Positions 52,524-61,923 of a DNA stretch of 64,000 nt are shown piece after piece (the first letter of the stretch is position 1; the number at the start of each line of letters is the position of its first letter). Both the position numbers and the translations under genes were made by a program. Below the pieces are notes generated by a model. The model saw only the letters and a list, made by a program, of their open reading frames with translations. It was not told where the DNA came from and did no database searches. The stretch is taken from positions 1 to 64,000 of the forward strand of contig MEPP01000004.1 of the NCBI GenBank assembly GCA_001769855.1, written 5' to 3'. This DNA is from Bdellovibrionales bacterium GWA2_49_15 (lineage in GTDB: Bacteria > Bdellovibrionota > Bacteriovoracia > Bacteriovoracales > Bacteriovoracaceae).

Positions 52524-54719
52524 CTAGTAGCGTTCCTTAATGAGATATTTTATCAAGGCCAAGGCCCCCTCTCTTGAATATTTATAGCGGGATTCCAAAT
52601 TTTTAATCACAGTGTGGATTTGTTTTCGGTCATTTTCAGAAAGCGGGCTCCCTTTGGTCTCAGTACTTCCTGTTAGCTCTGCCTCATAGAAAACAACGGT
52701 TTTTGCAACGTTTTCGATGCATTTCTTTTGCTCGGTTCTAAAGGATTCTCTAAGCGCATCCACAATGTCCGGAAAGACCGTTGCATAGACAATCGACTTG
52801 CCGGGATTATCCAGCGAGTAGGCCCCTAACTTGGCGATCAGGAAGCTTCGGAATTTCTGCACATCCTCCTTGAGGACAATGTTGGTTTCAAACTCTTTGA
52901 TAAAAAAATCATCGAAGGGCTCAAATTTCCCGGTAATCTCATTTTTGATTTTTTCGCCCTTGATGTAGGCATTGATGTTGGTGATGTAGCGGCGAATATA
53001 ATCTTCGTAAGTCCGATTATCGACGAGACCGAGACTATCTCGCATCTCGCGATCAAAGATATCCAGGGCAAGCGTTTTTATAAGCGATAAAAAACGCGCA
53101 GGATGGTGATAATCTCCATGCGGGGTCATGTTTAGAAAATCATAATCACCTTTTTTGGCAAGCAAGTCCTTTAAATATTCCAGGACCTCGATGAAGGTGA
53201 TATGAGGCTGCGTTTCGGATAATTGATAAATAATTTTTTTTATGTCACGAGGACTTAGCCCAAACTTCCCCTCATAGAGAGAATCGTGCTCATACTCTTC
53301 CGTAATTTCTTTCGTTCCAACTCTTAACACCTGCCTGGACTCACTGTCCATTCCATCGGGCATCTCATGTTTTGATGACAAAAGCAGGGCCTTTTGGATG
53401 GGATTGAGATCAGTGGCAATCTGGGACAGTTTCTTATCCTCGTAATCCTTGGTTTGAGGGGAACGCAGTCTCGTCATGATGGCAAACAAGCAAAGCGAGC
53501 GAAGGGCAAAGGGTTCAAAGATGGTTCGGTCCCGCAATCCATCAATTTGCTCTGAGTATATTTTTTCTTCCTCAAGATAGTCGAGCAGGTAAGGGACTTT
53601 GATAAAGTTAAAGCGACCTTTAAAAGAGTTGTAGTCCGGGTGCTGCTTGAAAGCTGAAAGATGAATTTCATTGCTGGTACCAATGAAGAAAATATCCAGC
53701 TCGGTTAAGATGCCCTGGAGATTGATGTTGGCCGTCTCCATGGTCATAAGGAGGTACTTGAAGGTATCGAGGGGGCGTTTTAACAGGTCAGAATATTCAA
53801 GAATTCCCCGGTTTGCCATCATGACTTCACCTTGAATTTGAAAGAGATTCAAGGATTGAAGGCTGGGGGGGAGCGACGCCAGCCGACGGTCCATGGTGAT
53901 TTGCTGGACGGTCGCATCCACATGCAACTGCGGCTCGATAGTGACCGCACTAATTGAATAGCGGCGGGAAATATTGAAACGCTCAACTCTGATATGTTTT
54001 AAGACTTCTTTGTGATTTCCCTTGTAGTTTTTTAGAAGGGCATCGTAAACCATGCGGTTTCTTTTTGAGAGATCGCCTCGATAAAGATAGGATTTTTTGA
54101 CTGAATCGAGTAACTCTTTGTCGTGGCTCATCTTCTCATCGATGAGCTGGCGACGATGATTTGACGGGACGAGCAGAAGCGGATGGTCGCGCATTTCTGA
54201 GGGCAAAATGGCACTAATGTCTTTATCTTCCAGGTGGGCATAGGAGCTGAGCTCGCTGCCGGTGATCTGCGAGGTGAGACCGAGAGAACCTTTAACAAAG
54301 TTATCGATGGGAAAAACCCAGCTAAAGGAATAAAGCGCACCTTCCGTGCTTTTGGAATAATCCTCAGCACCTTTCATGAACTTTCGGATGAAGCTGGACT
54401 TTGCCGAACCATTGGGTCCTACCAGAAGAATGAATTTATTGTTGAAACCTTCCTCGCTAAAATTTTTTAGATTTTGGATAATCGTCTCAAGAATTTTGTG
54501 TTGGCCATAAACTGCCGGGGCGTCATCATGAAGAAGTTCGAAAAGACCGTAATTTTTTGTGCTGCTTTTTTGATATGAAGCCAGCATATCAAGGAGGTAA
54601 CGGTAAGATGGTCTTGTGGCCCTTTGGGGATTTTCTTCAAAAACCTCCATGTATTCATGAAACGAAAGAACCCCGTTTCGACTTTGATCCTCTTTACTTG
54701 CCTCATCCATCCATTTCAT
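52524..54719 (-). CDS. prkA: PrkA-family serine protein kinase
   Basis: A 731-residue PrkA protein. It has an N-terminal AAA+ ATPase module with P-loop GPNGSAKSS (residues 101-109) and a family-typical FHEYMEVFEENPQRATRPS start, followed by the C-terminal kinase-like domain. PrkA is usually encoded with YeaH and SpoVR-like genes and acts in stress or starvation responses. Those partners are not adjacent here. It is divergent from the FGE-like gene across a 73-bp gap containing GTAC-TATT-GTAC. Confidence 0.93.
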   Translation of the reverse strand: MKWMDEASKEDQSRNGVLSFHEYMEVFEENPQRATRPSYRYLLDMLASYQKSSTKNYGLFELLHDDAPAVYGQHKILETIIQNLKNFSEEGFNNKFILLVGPNGSAKSSFIRKFMKGAEDYSKSTEGALYSFSWVFPIDNFVKGSLGLTSQITGSELSSYAHLEDKDISAILPSEMRDHPLLLVPSNHRRQLIDEKMSHDKELLDSVKKSYLYRGDLSKRNRMVYDALLKNYKGNHKEVLKHIRVERFNISRRYSISAVTIEPQLHVDATVQQITMDRRLASLPPSLQSLNLFQIQGEVMMANRGILEYSDLLKRPLDTFKYLLMTMETANINLQGILTELDIFFIGTSNEIHLSAFKQHPDYNSFKGRFNFIKVPYLLDYLEEEKIYSEQIDGLRDRTIFEPFALRSLCLFAIMTRLRSPQTKDYEDKKLSQIATDLNPIQKALLLSSKHEMPDGMDSESRQVLRVGTKEITEEYEHDSLYEGKFGLSPRDIKKIIYQLSETQPHITFIEVLEYLKDLLAKKGDYDFLNMTPHGDYHHPARFLSLIKTLALDIFDREMRDSLGLVDNRTYEDYIRRYITNINAYIKGEKIKNEITGKFEPFDDFFIKEFETNIVLKEDVQKFRSFLIAKLGAYSLDNPGKSIVYATVFPDIVDALRESFRTEQKKCIENVAKTVVFYEAELTGSTETKGSPLSENDRKQIHTVIKNLESRYKYSREGALALIKYLIKERY

Positions 54720-54792
54720 AAATAATGTCCTTAATTCAAGGCTTGAAAATTTTGGCCTTTGTACTATTGTACTTATGTTTTAAAGTATCGTC

Positions 54793-56118
54793 ATGAAGCG
54801 AAAAAAACTGATCTTTTTACTTGGTCTAATCGTCAGTGTTTCCCTATTCGTTGGTGGAGGATGGAAATTATACAAAGACTTCTATCTTCCCAGGCGCAAT
54901 GCAGGGCTTTGGGCCGAGCGCGCCCGTGCAGCTCAGGTATTACGCCGTGCTGTGGAGCAAATTGAGGGCCATTGGTTTAAGGGAGACCAGGAAGGTCTGT
55001 GGGAGCGGGGTGAGCTTGCCTGCGCTGAGTGGCTCGGGGAATCGACAAATACCAGCGATATCTTCTTGCGTTGTAACCCAGGTTTCATTCAATGCCTCTA
55101 CGGCAGCGGCCGACCCGTTAAAGTTGATGTGGGGGATATTCATTATAATGTGAGCTTGTCTGCCGACTTTCAGACAAATGAGAAAAAATCCCGCGTGTAC
55201 CAGGTCTCCAACCGCTTTGGAAGCGACAATCCCTTTTCCTTCCATGCCGGAATTCGCATCAAGTTGCAAATTCAAGAGCTTCCCAACTATTCACAAGAAA
55301 TGTTTTTGGAAGATAGTTGCCATGAGGCCTTTTTGCCTCAGCGAAAGTATGCCTATGGATCGCCCACTAAGCGCGGAAGTGATTTTTTGTGGGATTCAGT
55401 TGGTCGCTTAATTGTTTTTGACCGTTATTTGGTCACTGAAAGGGATGTCCGCGAGTGGGCAGATTTTGTGACCTTACCTAAAGAGTTAGAAGAGCGCATT
55501 CGCAGTTCTGCAAGGGCCCCGGCCTTGCCATCGGTTCAGCTGCTTCCGCAAGAAATGCAGGCGTTTTGCCAATATAAAGGCAAGACTTTGATGAGTGCTC
55601 TGGTCTTCGATGCTGCTTCTTTTTTTCCTCTACGATTAAATGATCCTTTGCCTGAGTTTATCTCCCGTGGCCCTTACCCTTGGGGGCATCGGGAAAAGGA
55701 TTCTTTTGTTTATAAGATAATCCAAGGCGATACGACCCAGATCAATCAGGAAAATTGTCAGATGCTGTATGCCCAGGAATGTGCCAGCAAGGCCGCCTGG
55801 AAATCTTTTTCGCGCGATTCCTCCAGCTTTGCCGGACTCTTTCAAATTTTAGGTGGGGTGATGGAATATCTGGATAATCCCTTGGAGCCGGAACTCAATC
55901 TCAAAGTTTCCAGCGTGTACTTTCCTTTTTCTTCCGCCTGGCACCGCCTGGGAGTTCGTGGCCATTGGGATGGTGAAGGGCATTCCGCGGATCATTTTAG
56001 TATGTTTGATTCCACCTCGGGGACTCGAAAGGAAGTTGGCCTGGATTTGCCAGGGGGCATCGACTATTTTGAGGTTGGGTTTCGATGTATGCGTGAAGTG
56101 GCGGAGGAACGTCAATGA
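54793..56118 (+). CDS. Membrane-anchored FGE-sulfatase-like protein
   Basis: A 441-residue protein with one N-terminal membrane helix (about residues 5-25) and the rest predicted outside. The central and C-terminal parts look like a divergent FGE-sulfatase (SUMF1/C-type-lectin-like) domain. Visible are RLIVFDRYLVTERDVREW (the EVTNxEY-like strand), LLPQEMQAFCQYKGKTLM (the AxxYCxWxGKRLP-like segment) and a final VGFRCMREV. The catalytic Cys pair of formylglycine-generating enzymes is not obvious, so it is more likely a structural or binding protein. It overlaps the next gene (ATGA). Confidence 0.6.
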   Translation: MKRKKLIFLLGLIVSVSLFVGGGWKLYKDFYLPRRNAGLWAERARAAQVLRRAVEQIEGHWFKGDQEGLWERGELACAEWLGESTNTSDIFLRCNPGFIQCLYGSGRPVKVDVGDIHYNVSLSADFQTNEKKSRVYQVSNRFGSDNPFSFHAGIRIKLQIQELPNYSQEMFLEDSCHEAFLPQRKYAYGSPTKRGSDFLWDSVGRLIVFDRYLVTERDVREWADFVTLPKELEERIRSSARAPALPSVQLLPQEMQAFCQYKGKTLMSALVFDAASFFPLRLNDPLPEFISRGPYPWGHREKDSFVYKIIQGDTTQINQENCQMLYAQECASKAAWKSFSRDSSSFAGLFQILGGVMEYLDNPLEPELNLKVSSVYFPFSSAWHRLGVRGHWDGEGHSADHFSMFDSTSGTRKEVGLDLPGGIDYFEVGFRCMREVAEERQ

Positions 56119-57152
56119 TCTTTTTAAAGCGAGCTCTGTTGCTGTGTTTGCTTGGCAGCCTTGCCCAAACGCCTGCCATCGGAAGTGATGATCAGGCGAC
56201 TCTGCCCGAACGTTTATTTATCAATAAGCTTCTGACTCTCTGGCCTTCGGCCGTGAGCATTGAAAAATTAAATCCGAAAACATTCAACAGTGGTGTGGCC
56301 TTGTCGAGACCTCCCCTGACTTGGTGGCCAATTTTAAGAGTCGTGGGGATCAATTTTAACGGCCAAGGATATGCTCATTGTCTCTATTATCTCATTCCTC
56401 ATCACTCTGATAGCGAGGTCTTGGAGCAGCCCGGTCTATTGAAGGTGGTGGAAGTTGGGACGGAAGAAAACTGTAATGATAAGTTTGTAAGAAATTCATT
56501 TGCCTTCCTATCCGGTGTTGACCAACCGCAGATTTATTTCACCTATCCAGGTGCCATGGACAATTTTGGCAAGGATATGATTGCCAATCACTTCATTTTA
56601 AAATTTTTCTATCATGGCCGTGCGGTGGAATGGTCAATTCCTTTTTATAATATACCGACTGGATTTTTAAAAAACTCAACCACCTCTCGTCGCATCCAAC
56701 AATGGGACTTGCGTGGCATCTATACCACGGCGGAACGATATCGCCCCGGAGTCCAGTTAGGGCCGCTCTTGGAAAAAGGACAGAAAATGGACGCCAAAAT
56801 TATCTGGTTTGGTGGTGCGATTGACCGGCCCGAGTCCATGTGTCGAGTGGTCGACGATCAATGTCACCTCGTAGGCGAGGATAGCTGTCATCGTTGTTCC
56901 ATCTTTTCACAGAGTGCCAATGCTTATGGCTGCACCTCCACCTTTCACCGGGTCTGCGGGACGGGGCGATGTGGTGAAAAAGAAGCTCCGGCCTGTCCCC
57001 GCGGTCATCATTATCTGAGTGTGGATGTGGATAAATCAGGGGCCCCTACCGGGCTTATCGAGGGGGCCTGTACTGCTGGATTTAAAAGCGGAATTTGCCG
57101 GCCAGGACTCAAGCCGTTCTGCAACGAACGTGGTATTCAAATCTGTCTTTAA
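56115..57152 (+). CDS. Secreted cysteine-rich protein of unknown function
   Basis: Not recognised. The 345-residue product has a signal peptide ending near TPAIGS. It then has a mixed domain of about 230 residues and a C-terminal Cys-rich region (about residues 240-345, at least 14 Cys in CHLVGEDSCHRC, CGTGRCGEKEAPAC and similar) that suggests disulfide knots. It is coupled to the FGE-like gene upstream (ATGA overlap) and convergent with the nucleotidase-like gene, overlapping it by 4 nt. Its role may be surface-exposed or extracellular. Confidence 0.65.
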   Translation: MIFLKRALLLCLLGSLAQTPAIGSDDQATLPERLFINKLLTLWPSAVSIEKLNPKTFNSGVALSRPPLTWWPILRVVGINFNGQGYAHCLYYLIPHHSDSEVLEQPGLLKVVEVGTEENCNDKFVRNSFAFLSGVDQPQIYFTYPGAMDNFGKDMIANHFILKFFYHGRAVEWSIPFYNIPTGFLKNSTTSRRIQQWDLRGIYTTAERYRPGVQLGPLLEKGQKMDAKIIWFGGAIDRPESMCRVVDDQCHLVGEDSCHRCSIFSQSANAYGCTSTFHRVCGTGRCGEKEAPACPRGHHYLSVDVDKSGAPTGLIEGACTAGFKSGICRPGLKPFCNERGIQICL

Positions 57153-58306
57153 TTTTTACCGGGGGCTTGAATCGTTTGCCCATAAAAGAGCGCCGGTTTT
57201 TGATATTTGGTGACTGCTCCCGCCGTCTCGCTCTCAATGTAATTGGATGTCGGAGTACAATCAAGAGTTTCCGGATGAAAGAAGTGGCAGGGTTTTATGA
57301 AGGAATGAAAACGTGTCTTTTCTTTGCGAAGAATTTTACTTGTTCTATCAAAGAAAAAATCAATCATTCCTATGTACTTTCCGCGATCACCGACCTGCAG
57401 GACTGGAGTCTCGGAGTTGACGCCAAAGGCGTTGTACGGATCTGTCAGAGCGAGTAAATGAACTGTGCCTGGCGGCAGACGGCGCAAAAATTTGAAAGGA
57501 CCTTTATTTTTATTGCACTCCAGGTCTGTACCTTCACTTTCGCCCCAATTAATTTGTTTATCAGTGTGTTTAGACACACACAGGCCATCCCCACGGTAGA
57601 GGACAATAATAAGGTTTGGCTGATTTTTGCCAAAACTTTGTCGAATTTGGGTAAATGCGCCCACAGGATCACGATTGAACGTTAATGTTCTCCCTGGCAG
57701 CCCCCTTTCATCTGCTTCCGAGAGAGAGACAATTAGAATTCGGAGACCGCGACGCTCAAGCAAGAGATAGGGATTTACCGATGGAGTAATGATATTCGAT
57801 TTATTTCCGATGCTGTAGACGTTCGACGCCACCCAGGGGAGACCCCCGGGCCAATTAAATTGAGAATTTTTTTCGAAATCCGCTTGAATCGCCTGAAAAT
57901 TTTGCATGAGGTCCTGCAAAGGGAAAACACTATTGGTCGCCTGAAAGACGCCGCCCATGGAGAGCAAAAGAAAATCCTCGCCATATTTTTCGCGCAGGAT
58001 TTGCAGATATTGATTTAACACCACAGTGCCGCCCGATTGGGCGTTCCAGCTTTTGCCTGTCTCCGATTTGAAAGTTTCAATGATCGCGGGGGAATTTCCT
58101 TCGAGGTCAGTTTTTAAAAGTCCAGCCAGTCCAATGCTCAGCTTAATAAAATCCGGAGACTCTTCCTGAATCTCGGCAAAGGAGGGCGAGAAACTCTTGG
58201 TGTATAGTCGTTTCCCTTCTACCGCCGGTCTTGGAATGAGTTCAAAAACCAGTGCAGCAAAAAAAAAGATGACGGCAATTTGTAACGCCAAAAATTTTTT
58301 ATTCAA
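57149..58306 (-). CDS. Secreted 5'-nucleotidase/metallophosphatase-like protein, degenerate
   Basis: A 385-residue exported protein with an N-terminal hydrophobic segment. Its pattern follows the UshA-type metallophosphatase fold: LLLSMGGVFQATNS in the place of the metal-binding GNHEFD region, LPWVASNVYS, then LLLERRGLRILIVSLSEAD. The Asp/His/Asn metal ligands of the active family (DxHG, GNHE) are not seen, so it may be catalytically dead or a divergent relative. It is co-oriented with the cysteine desulfurase gene, 2 nt apart, so they are likely co-transcribed. Confidence 0.55.
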   Translation of the reverse strand: MNKKFLALQIAVIFFFAALVFELIPRPAVEGKRLYTKSFSPSFAEIQEESPDFIKLSIGLAGLLKTDLEGNSPAIIETFKSETGKSWNAQSGGTVVLNQYLQILREKYGEDFLLLSMGGVFQATNSVFPLQDLMQNFQAIQADFEKNSQFNWPGGLPWVASNVYSIGNKSNIITPSVNPYLLLERRGLRILIVSLSEADERGLPGRTLTFNRDPVGAFTQIRQSFGKNQPNLIIVLYRGDGLCVSKHTDKQINWGESEGTDLECNKNKGPFKFLRRLPPGTVHLLALTDPYNAFGVNSETPVLQVGDRGKYIGMIDFFFDRTSKILRKEKTRFHSFIKPCHFFHPETLDCTPTSNYIESETAGAVTKYQKPALFYGQTIQAPGKN

Positions 58307-58308
58307 AC

Positions 58309-59469
58309 TTAGTAACTTTGTATTTTAAGTAGTTTTTTGTATGCCCAAATAATCGCATCCGCAATTATGTCATAATCCGTTGGGGCAGACCAGAGACCGA
58401 GAGAAATTCTGACCGCACCTCGTCCGATGGCATCGTCAATGTTCATGGCCTGTAAAACCTTGGAGGTAGCGGGCTCATTATCTGAGCACGCTGCAGAAGT
58501 CGTGATAAAAATATTCTTTGACTCAAGTTCAATTTGCACCGCCTGTCCCATAATGCCGGGATAGGCCAGAAAGGTCGTATTGGAGAGGCGTGATACCTCC
58601 TCACTAAAGATAATAAGACCGGGAAGACCATTTTTTATTTTCGCTTCAAAGCTCAGACGTGCGGTATTTAAAGTCTTCAGTTGATCTTTATTGTCAGCGA
58701 AATTTTTTAGCGCGATGGCCAAGGTTTCTGCGCCGATATAATTCTGCGTGCCACCACGTTTTCCCAATTCCTGCCCACCACCGAAGATGATGGGGCGAAG
58801 CAAGGTTGGATGCTTGGCCAGAAGTAGTCCCGAGCCGGGTAAGGCGCCTAACTTATGACCGGAGCATACTGCGAAATCAAGGTGTGAGGTGGAGAAGCTA
58901 AATTCTGCTTTGCCAATCAGCTGTGTCGTATCGCAAAGAAATAAGACCTGATTTTCTTCGGCGCATTTGCCAATTTCCGAGTAGGGTTGAATCACCCCGG
59001 TTTCATTATTCGCGGCCATGACGGCAACGCAAGCGATGTCCTTCGCCTGTGTCTTTAAGATCTTTTTTACAAATTCTAAATCAACTACGCCTGAGGGCAG
59101 AGTCGGAATCCAAATCAATTTCATGCCCTGCTTTTCATAGAATAAGGCCGCGGCAATGGTGGCGGCGTGCTCAATTTGTGAAATTAAGATACTCTGCCTG
59201 CCCTGCTCTTTGGCGCGAAGAACCGCGCTATGAAAAATGGTGGAAATTCCTTCCGAGGCCCCACTAGTGAAGAAAACTTGGTCGGGACGCGCTCCCAGCA
59301 CATCAGCACATACCTGACGGGCCGTTTCTAAAATTCGCAAGCATTTACTACCTAAAAAATGAATAGCATTAGGGTTGGCATAAGGACCGTCATTATTGAG
59401 GCGATTCACCAGGTACTCTTTCACCGCCTGGCCGATGGGTGCGCTTCCATTGTAGTCAGCATAGATCAC
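58309..59469 (-). CDS. Cysteine desulfurase (NifS/IscS-like)
   Basis: A 386-residue PLP enzyme of the class V aminotransferase fold. The PLP lysine is in CSGHKLG (Lys206), the cofactor-stacking His is in IEHA (His101), and the catalytic Cys lies in TSAACSDNEP (Cys328). It takes sulfur from cysteine for Fe-S cluster assembly. Its position directly downstream of nadA suggests that it supplies the [4Fe-4S] cluster of NadA, as NifS-like enzymes encoded with NadA do in other bacteria. It starts 9 nt after the nadA stop. Confidence 0.92.
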   Translation of the reverse strand: MIYADYNGSAPIGQAVKEYLVNRLNNDGPYANPNAIHFLGSKCLRILETARQVCADVLGARPDQVFFTSGASEGISTIFHSAVLRAKEQGRQSILISQIEHAATIAAALFYEKQGMKLIWIPTLPSGVVDLEFVKKILKTQAKDIACVAVMAANNETGVIQPYSEIGKCAEENQVLFLCDTTQLIGKAEFSFSTSHLDFAVCSGHKLGALPGSGLLLAKHPTLLRPIIFGGGQELGKRGGTQNYIGAETLAIALKNFADNKDQLKTLNTARLSFEAKIKNGLPGLIIFSEEVSRLSNTTFLAYPGIMGQAVQIELESKNIFITTSAACSDNEPATSKVLQAMNIDDAIGRGAVRISLGLWSAPTDYDIIADAIIWAYKKLLKIQSY

Positions 59470-59478
59470 GGGAACCTC

Positions 59479-60624
59479 CTAACTAATGGCCAGCATGCGT
59501 TCAAGTGCAACCAAGGCGCTACGTTTGATCTTCTCATCCACCCTGATAACATTAATGGGAGATCCCGCCTTAATCGCGCGGTAAGAGGCCAAAAGCCAGC
59601 GCGGACGGATGCGATACATGGTCGTGCATAGACACTGGTACGGGCTGAGAGAGAAGATCGTTTTATCCGGACATTCCCGCGCCAGACGATTCACTAAATT
59701 TATTTCCGTGCCAACGGCAAATGAAGCTCCGGCCGGCGCCTGACGAATATAATTAATAATAAAATTGGTCGAGCCCGCCACATCGGCATTTTGGGTGACG
59801 TCAAAGCAACACTCGGGATGCACAATCACGGTGGTCTCCGGCCTTTCTGCCCGAACTCGTTTGATCTGTTCAAGAGTAAAACCTTGGTGAACAGAGCAAT
59901 AACCGTACCACAGGATGACTTTCGCCTTGGCCACCTGCTCGGGAGTGAGACCGCCATTCCATATCGTGGGGTTATAGGTCACCATTTGGTCGAGAGGGAT
60001 TCCCATCTTATAGCAGGTGTTGCGGCCCAGATGTTGATCGGGAAAAAAGAGCAACTTCTCTCCATGCTCAAAGGCCCATTGAATGATTTTTTCGGCGTTG
60101 GAAGAAGTGCAGATGACACCATCGTGGTCACCGACAAACGCCTTTAACTTGGCATCACTGTTGATATAGGTGACGGGAATAATTCGTGCCTTCGTCCATT
60201 CTTGAAGGGTTGCCCAGGCTTGATCAATATGCTGACGGTTGGCCATGTCTGCCATGGAGCAACCGGCATGCAAATCAGGAAGGATGACCGTTTGGTCTGG
60301 GCGTTTCAAAATATCGGCCGTTTCCGCCATAAAATGCACGCCACAAAACATGATATAGCGGCGAGTGCTGTTTAAGGCCTCTCGCGCCAGTGCCAGAGAG
60401 TCTCCCGTAACATCAGCGTAGCGAATAATGTCGTCCTGTTGATAATGATGCCCGAGCACGATCACCTGGTCGCGTAACTCACCATGCAGTTGATCCAGCT
60501 CTTGCAAGACTTTCTCATCGGAAAGCTCGGCCTCGCTTATAGAAGGGAGATAGTCGTCTTTGGCGTCGTCATTAAAATTTAAGACTGCGCCTTTAAGATT
60601 ATTCGCGGATGATTTCAAGGCCAT
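59479..60624 (-). CDS. nadA: Quinolinate synthase NadA
   Basis: NadA condenses iminoaspartate with DHAP to form quinolinate in NAD synthesis, using a [4Fe-4S] cluster. Diagnostic segments are VILGHHYQQDDI, FCGVHFMAETADIL, CSVHQGF, HPECCFDV and CLCTTMYRI, which hold the cluster Cys residues. ATG 60624 is used; it overlaps the upstream rhodanese gene by about 26 nt, and an upstream in-frame start at 60702 is less likely. NadB is not in the window. Confidence 0.94.
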   Translation of the reverse strand: MALKSSANNLKGAVLNFNDDAKDDYLPSISEAELSDEKVLQELDQLHGELRDQVIVLGHHYQQDDIIRYADVTGDSLALAREALNSTRRYIMFCGVHFMAETADILKRPDQTVILPDLHAGCSMADMANRQHIDQAWATLQEWTKARIIPVTYINSDAKLKAFVGDHDGVICTSSNAEKIIQWAFEHGEKLLFFPDQHLGRNTCYKMGIPLDQMVTYNPTIWNGGLTPEQVAKAKVILWYGYCSVHQGFTLEQIKRVRAERPETTVIVHPECCFDVTQNADVAGSTNFIINYIRQAPAGASFAVGTEINLVNRLARECPDKTIFSLSPYQCLCTTMYRIRPRWLLASYRAIKAGSPINVIRVDEKIKRSALVALERMLAIS

Positions 60625-60922
60625 CCTCAATCCATCCCAGAATCCCTCCCGAGAGGTTTGAGATATTGGTAAAACCTTTGCTGTCCAGAATTTCGCAGGC
60701 ATTCATGCTTCGATGGCCGCTACGACAGCCCACCACGATTTCGACATTTTTATTCTTGAGCTTATCAACCTCTTTTTCGAAATGAGAAAGAGGGATGAAT
60801 TGTGCTTGGGGAATGTGGCCCTCTTCAAACTCATCGCGCTCGCGGCAGTCAATGAAGATCACATCTTCACCGTTATCAAGCTTAATTTTAAGCTCATCGG
60901 GTGCAATTTGTTTAATACTCAT
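60599..60922 (-). CDS. Single-domain rhodanese
   Basis: A 107-residue sulfurtransferase with IDCRERDEFEEGHIPQA and the active-site loop CRSGHRS (Cys66). ATG 60922 has GAGG 8 nt upstream. Rhodaneses carry persulfide sulfur; being upstream of nadA and the cysteine desulfurase, it may shuttle sulfur from that enzyme to the Fe-S enzyme. That link is inferred from the gene order. It starts the minus-strand operon rhodanese-nadA-desulfurase. Confidence 0.92.
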   Translation of the reverse strand: MSIKQIAPDELKIKLDNGEDVIFIDCRERDEFEEGHIPQAQFIPLSHFEKEVDKLKNKNVEIVVGCRSGHRSMNACEILDSKGFTNISNLSGGILGWIEDGLEIIRE

Positions 60923-61020
60923 ATAGGTAACCTCAATTAAAATAAAATAATTCTCTTCTAGCATGAGAGGTCACAATTGTCGTCAGCCGTCGTTGGTGCG
61001 GCGCAATGCGCGGAATGGTT

Positions 61021-61049
61021 TTGACGGGCCATGTAAGTCCATCTAAACT
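61021..61049 (+). promoter_or_regulatory. Sigma-70-type promoter of parA
   Basis: TTGACG (61021-61026), a 17-bp spacer and TAAACT (61044-61049) form a near-consensus promoter 72 bp upstream of the parA start. I see no parS-like inverted repeat next to it. Confidence 0.7.
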
Positions 61050-61120
61050 ATTGTTAATGGTCTGATTTTTATCGAGATATCGCATGAAGTCGGTGTTTCG
61101 TGGTCCAAATAGGAGGGAAC

Positions 61121-61903
61121 ATGGAAGTCATCACAGTCGGGAACAATAAGGGTGGCGTTGGTAAGACGATGCAGTGCTACCAGTTGGCGTGTCATCTGGC
61201 TTCGAAAGGCAAGAAGGTGCTCGTCATTGATCTTGATTCCCAGGGCAATTTAAGCTCTACCTTTGGAGTCAATATTCAGCGGACACTCATTCCAGAGTGG
61301 CTCATTGGTGATGTGAAGCTGGCCGACATCACTGTCGCCTCCGAGGGGAAGGATGATTTTCACCAAAATATTACCTTGGTGCCGGCAAGTCGCCATCTCG
61401 CCAATCTCTCAAAACTTTTAATTTTATCCGAAACGGAAGTTCGCAAAAATGCCGGAAGAAAAGAGCGGCTGCTGCGGATGCGCTTGGAAGAGGCCAGAGG
61501 AAAATTTGACTACATCGTGATCGATACTCCTCCCATGTTGGGCGATGAGCTCATTATGGCGTTGGTTGCGGCCAATAGAGTCCTGGTGCCGACACAAGCA
61601 CAGGATTACTCGATCGATGGCCTGGAAGAATTGATGGATACTTTTGAAATCATCAAAGAAACCGAAAATCCGAAGCTGATTTTTCACATTGTTCCCAGCA
61701 TGGTTAACATGCGCCGTAAGATTGAACGTCAGAGATTGGAAGAATTATCTCAGGCCTACACTATTACGCCCGCAATTCGTAATTTGGTTCAGATGCAAGA
61801 GTCTATCTCTTTAGGCCGTCCTATCTTTAAGATGGGGAAAGGTTCCAAGGGTTGTCAGGATTATGAATCTCTATGGCAAACTCTCGGACTCGCTGACCTC
61901 TAA
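61121..61903 (+). CDS. parA: ParA-family partition ATPase
   Basis: A 260-residue deviant-Walker ATPase with KGGVGKT (residues 10-16), the A' motif VIDLDSQGN and the Walker B/switch region YIVIDTPPMLG. It begins with a strong AGGAGGG 6 nt upstream of the ATG, which rules out the in-frame start at 61100. ParA positions DNA or cargo together with the ParB encoded next. There is no N-terminal HTH, so it is not the large autoregulatory ParA type. Confidence 0.92.
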   Translation: MEVITVGNNKGGVGKTMQCYQLACHLASKGKKVLVIDLDSQGNLSSTFGVNIQRTLIPEWLIGDVKLADITVASEGKDDFHQNITLVPASRHLANLSKLLILSETEVRKNAGRKERLLRMRLEEARGKFDYIVIDTPPMLGDELIMALVAANRVLVPTQAQDYSIDGLEELMDTFEIIKETENPKLIFHIVPSMVNMRRKIERQRLEELSQAYTITPAIRNLVQMQESISLGRPIFKMGKGSKGCQDYESLWQTLGLADL

Positions 61904-61923
61904 ATTAAAATTGCGGAGTTGTT

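Noticed and set aside
60965-61120. parS-type centromere beside parA
   Set aside because: No 16-bp GTTTCACGTGAAAC-like inverted repeat was found in this gap.
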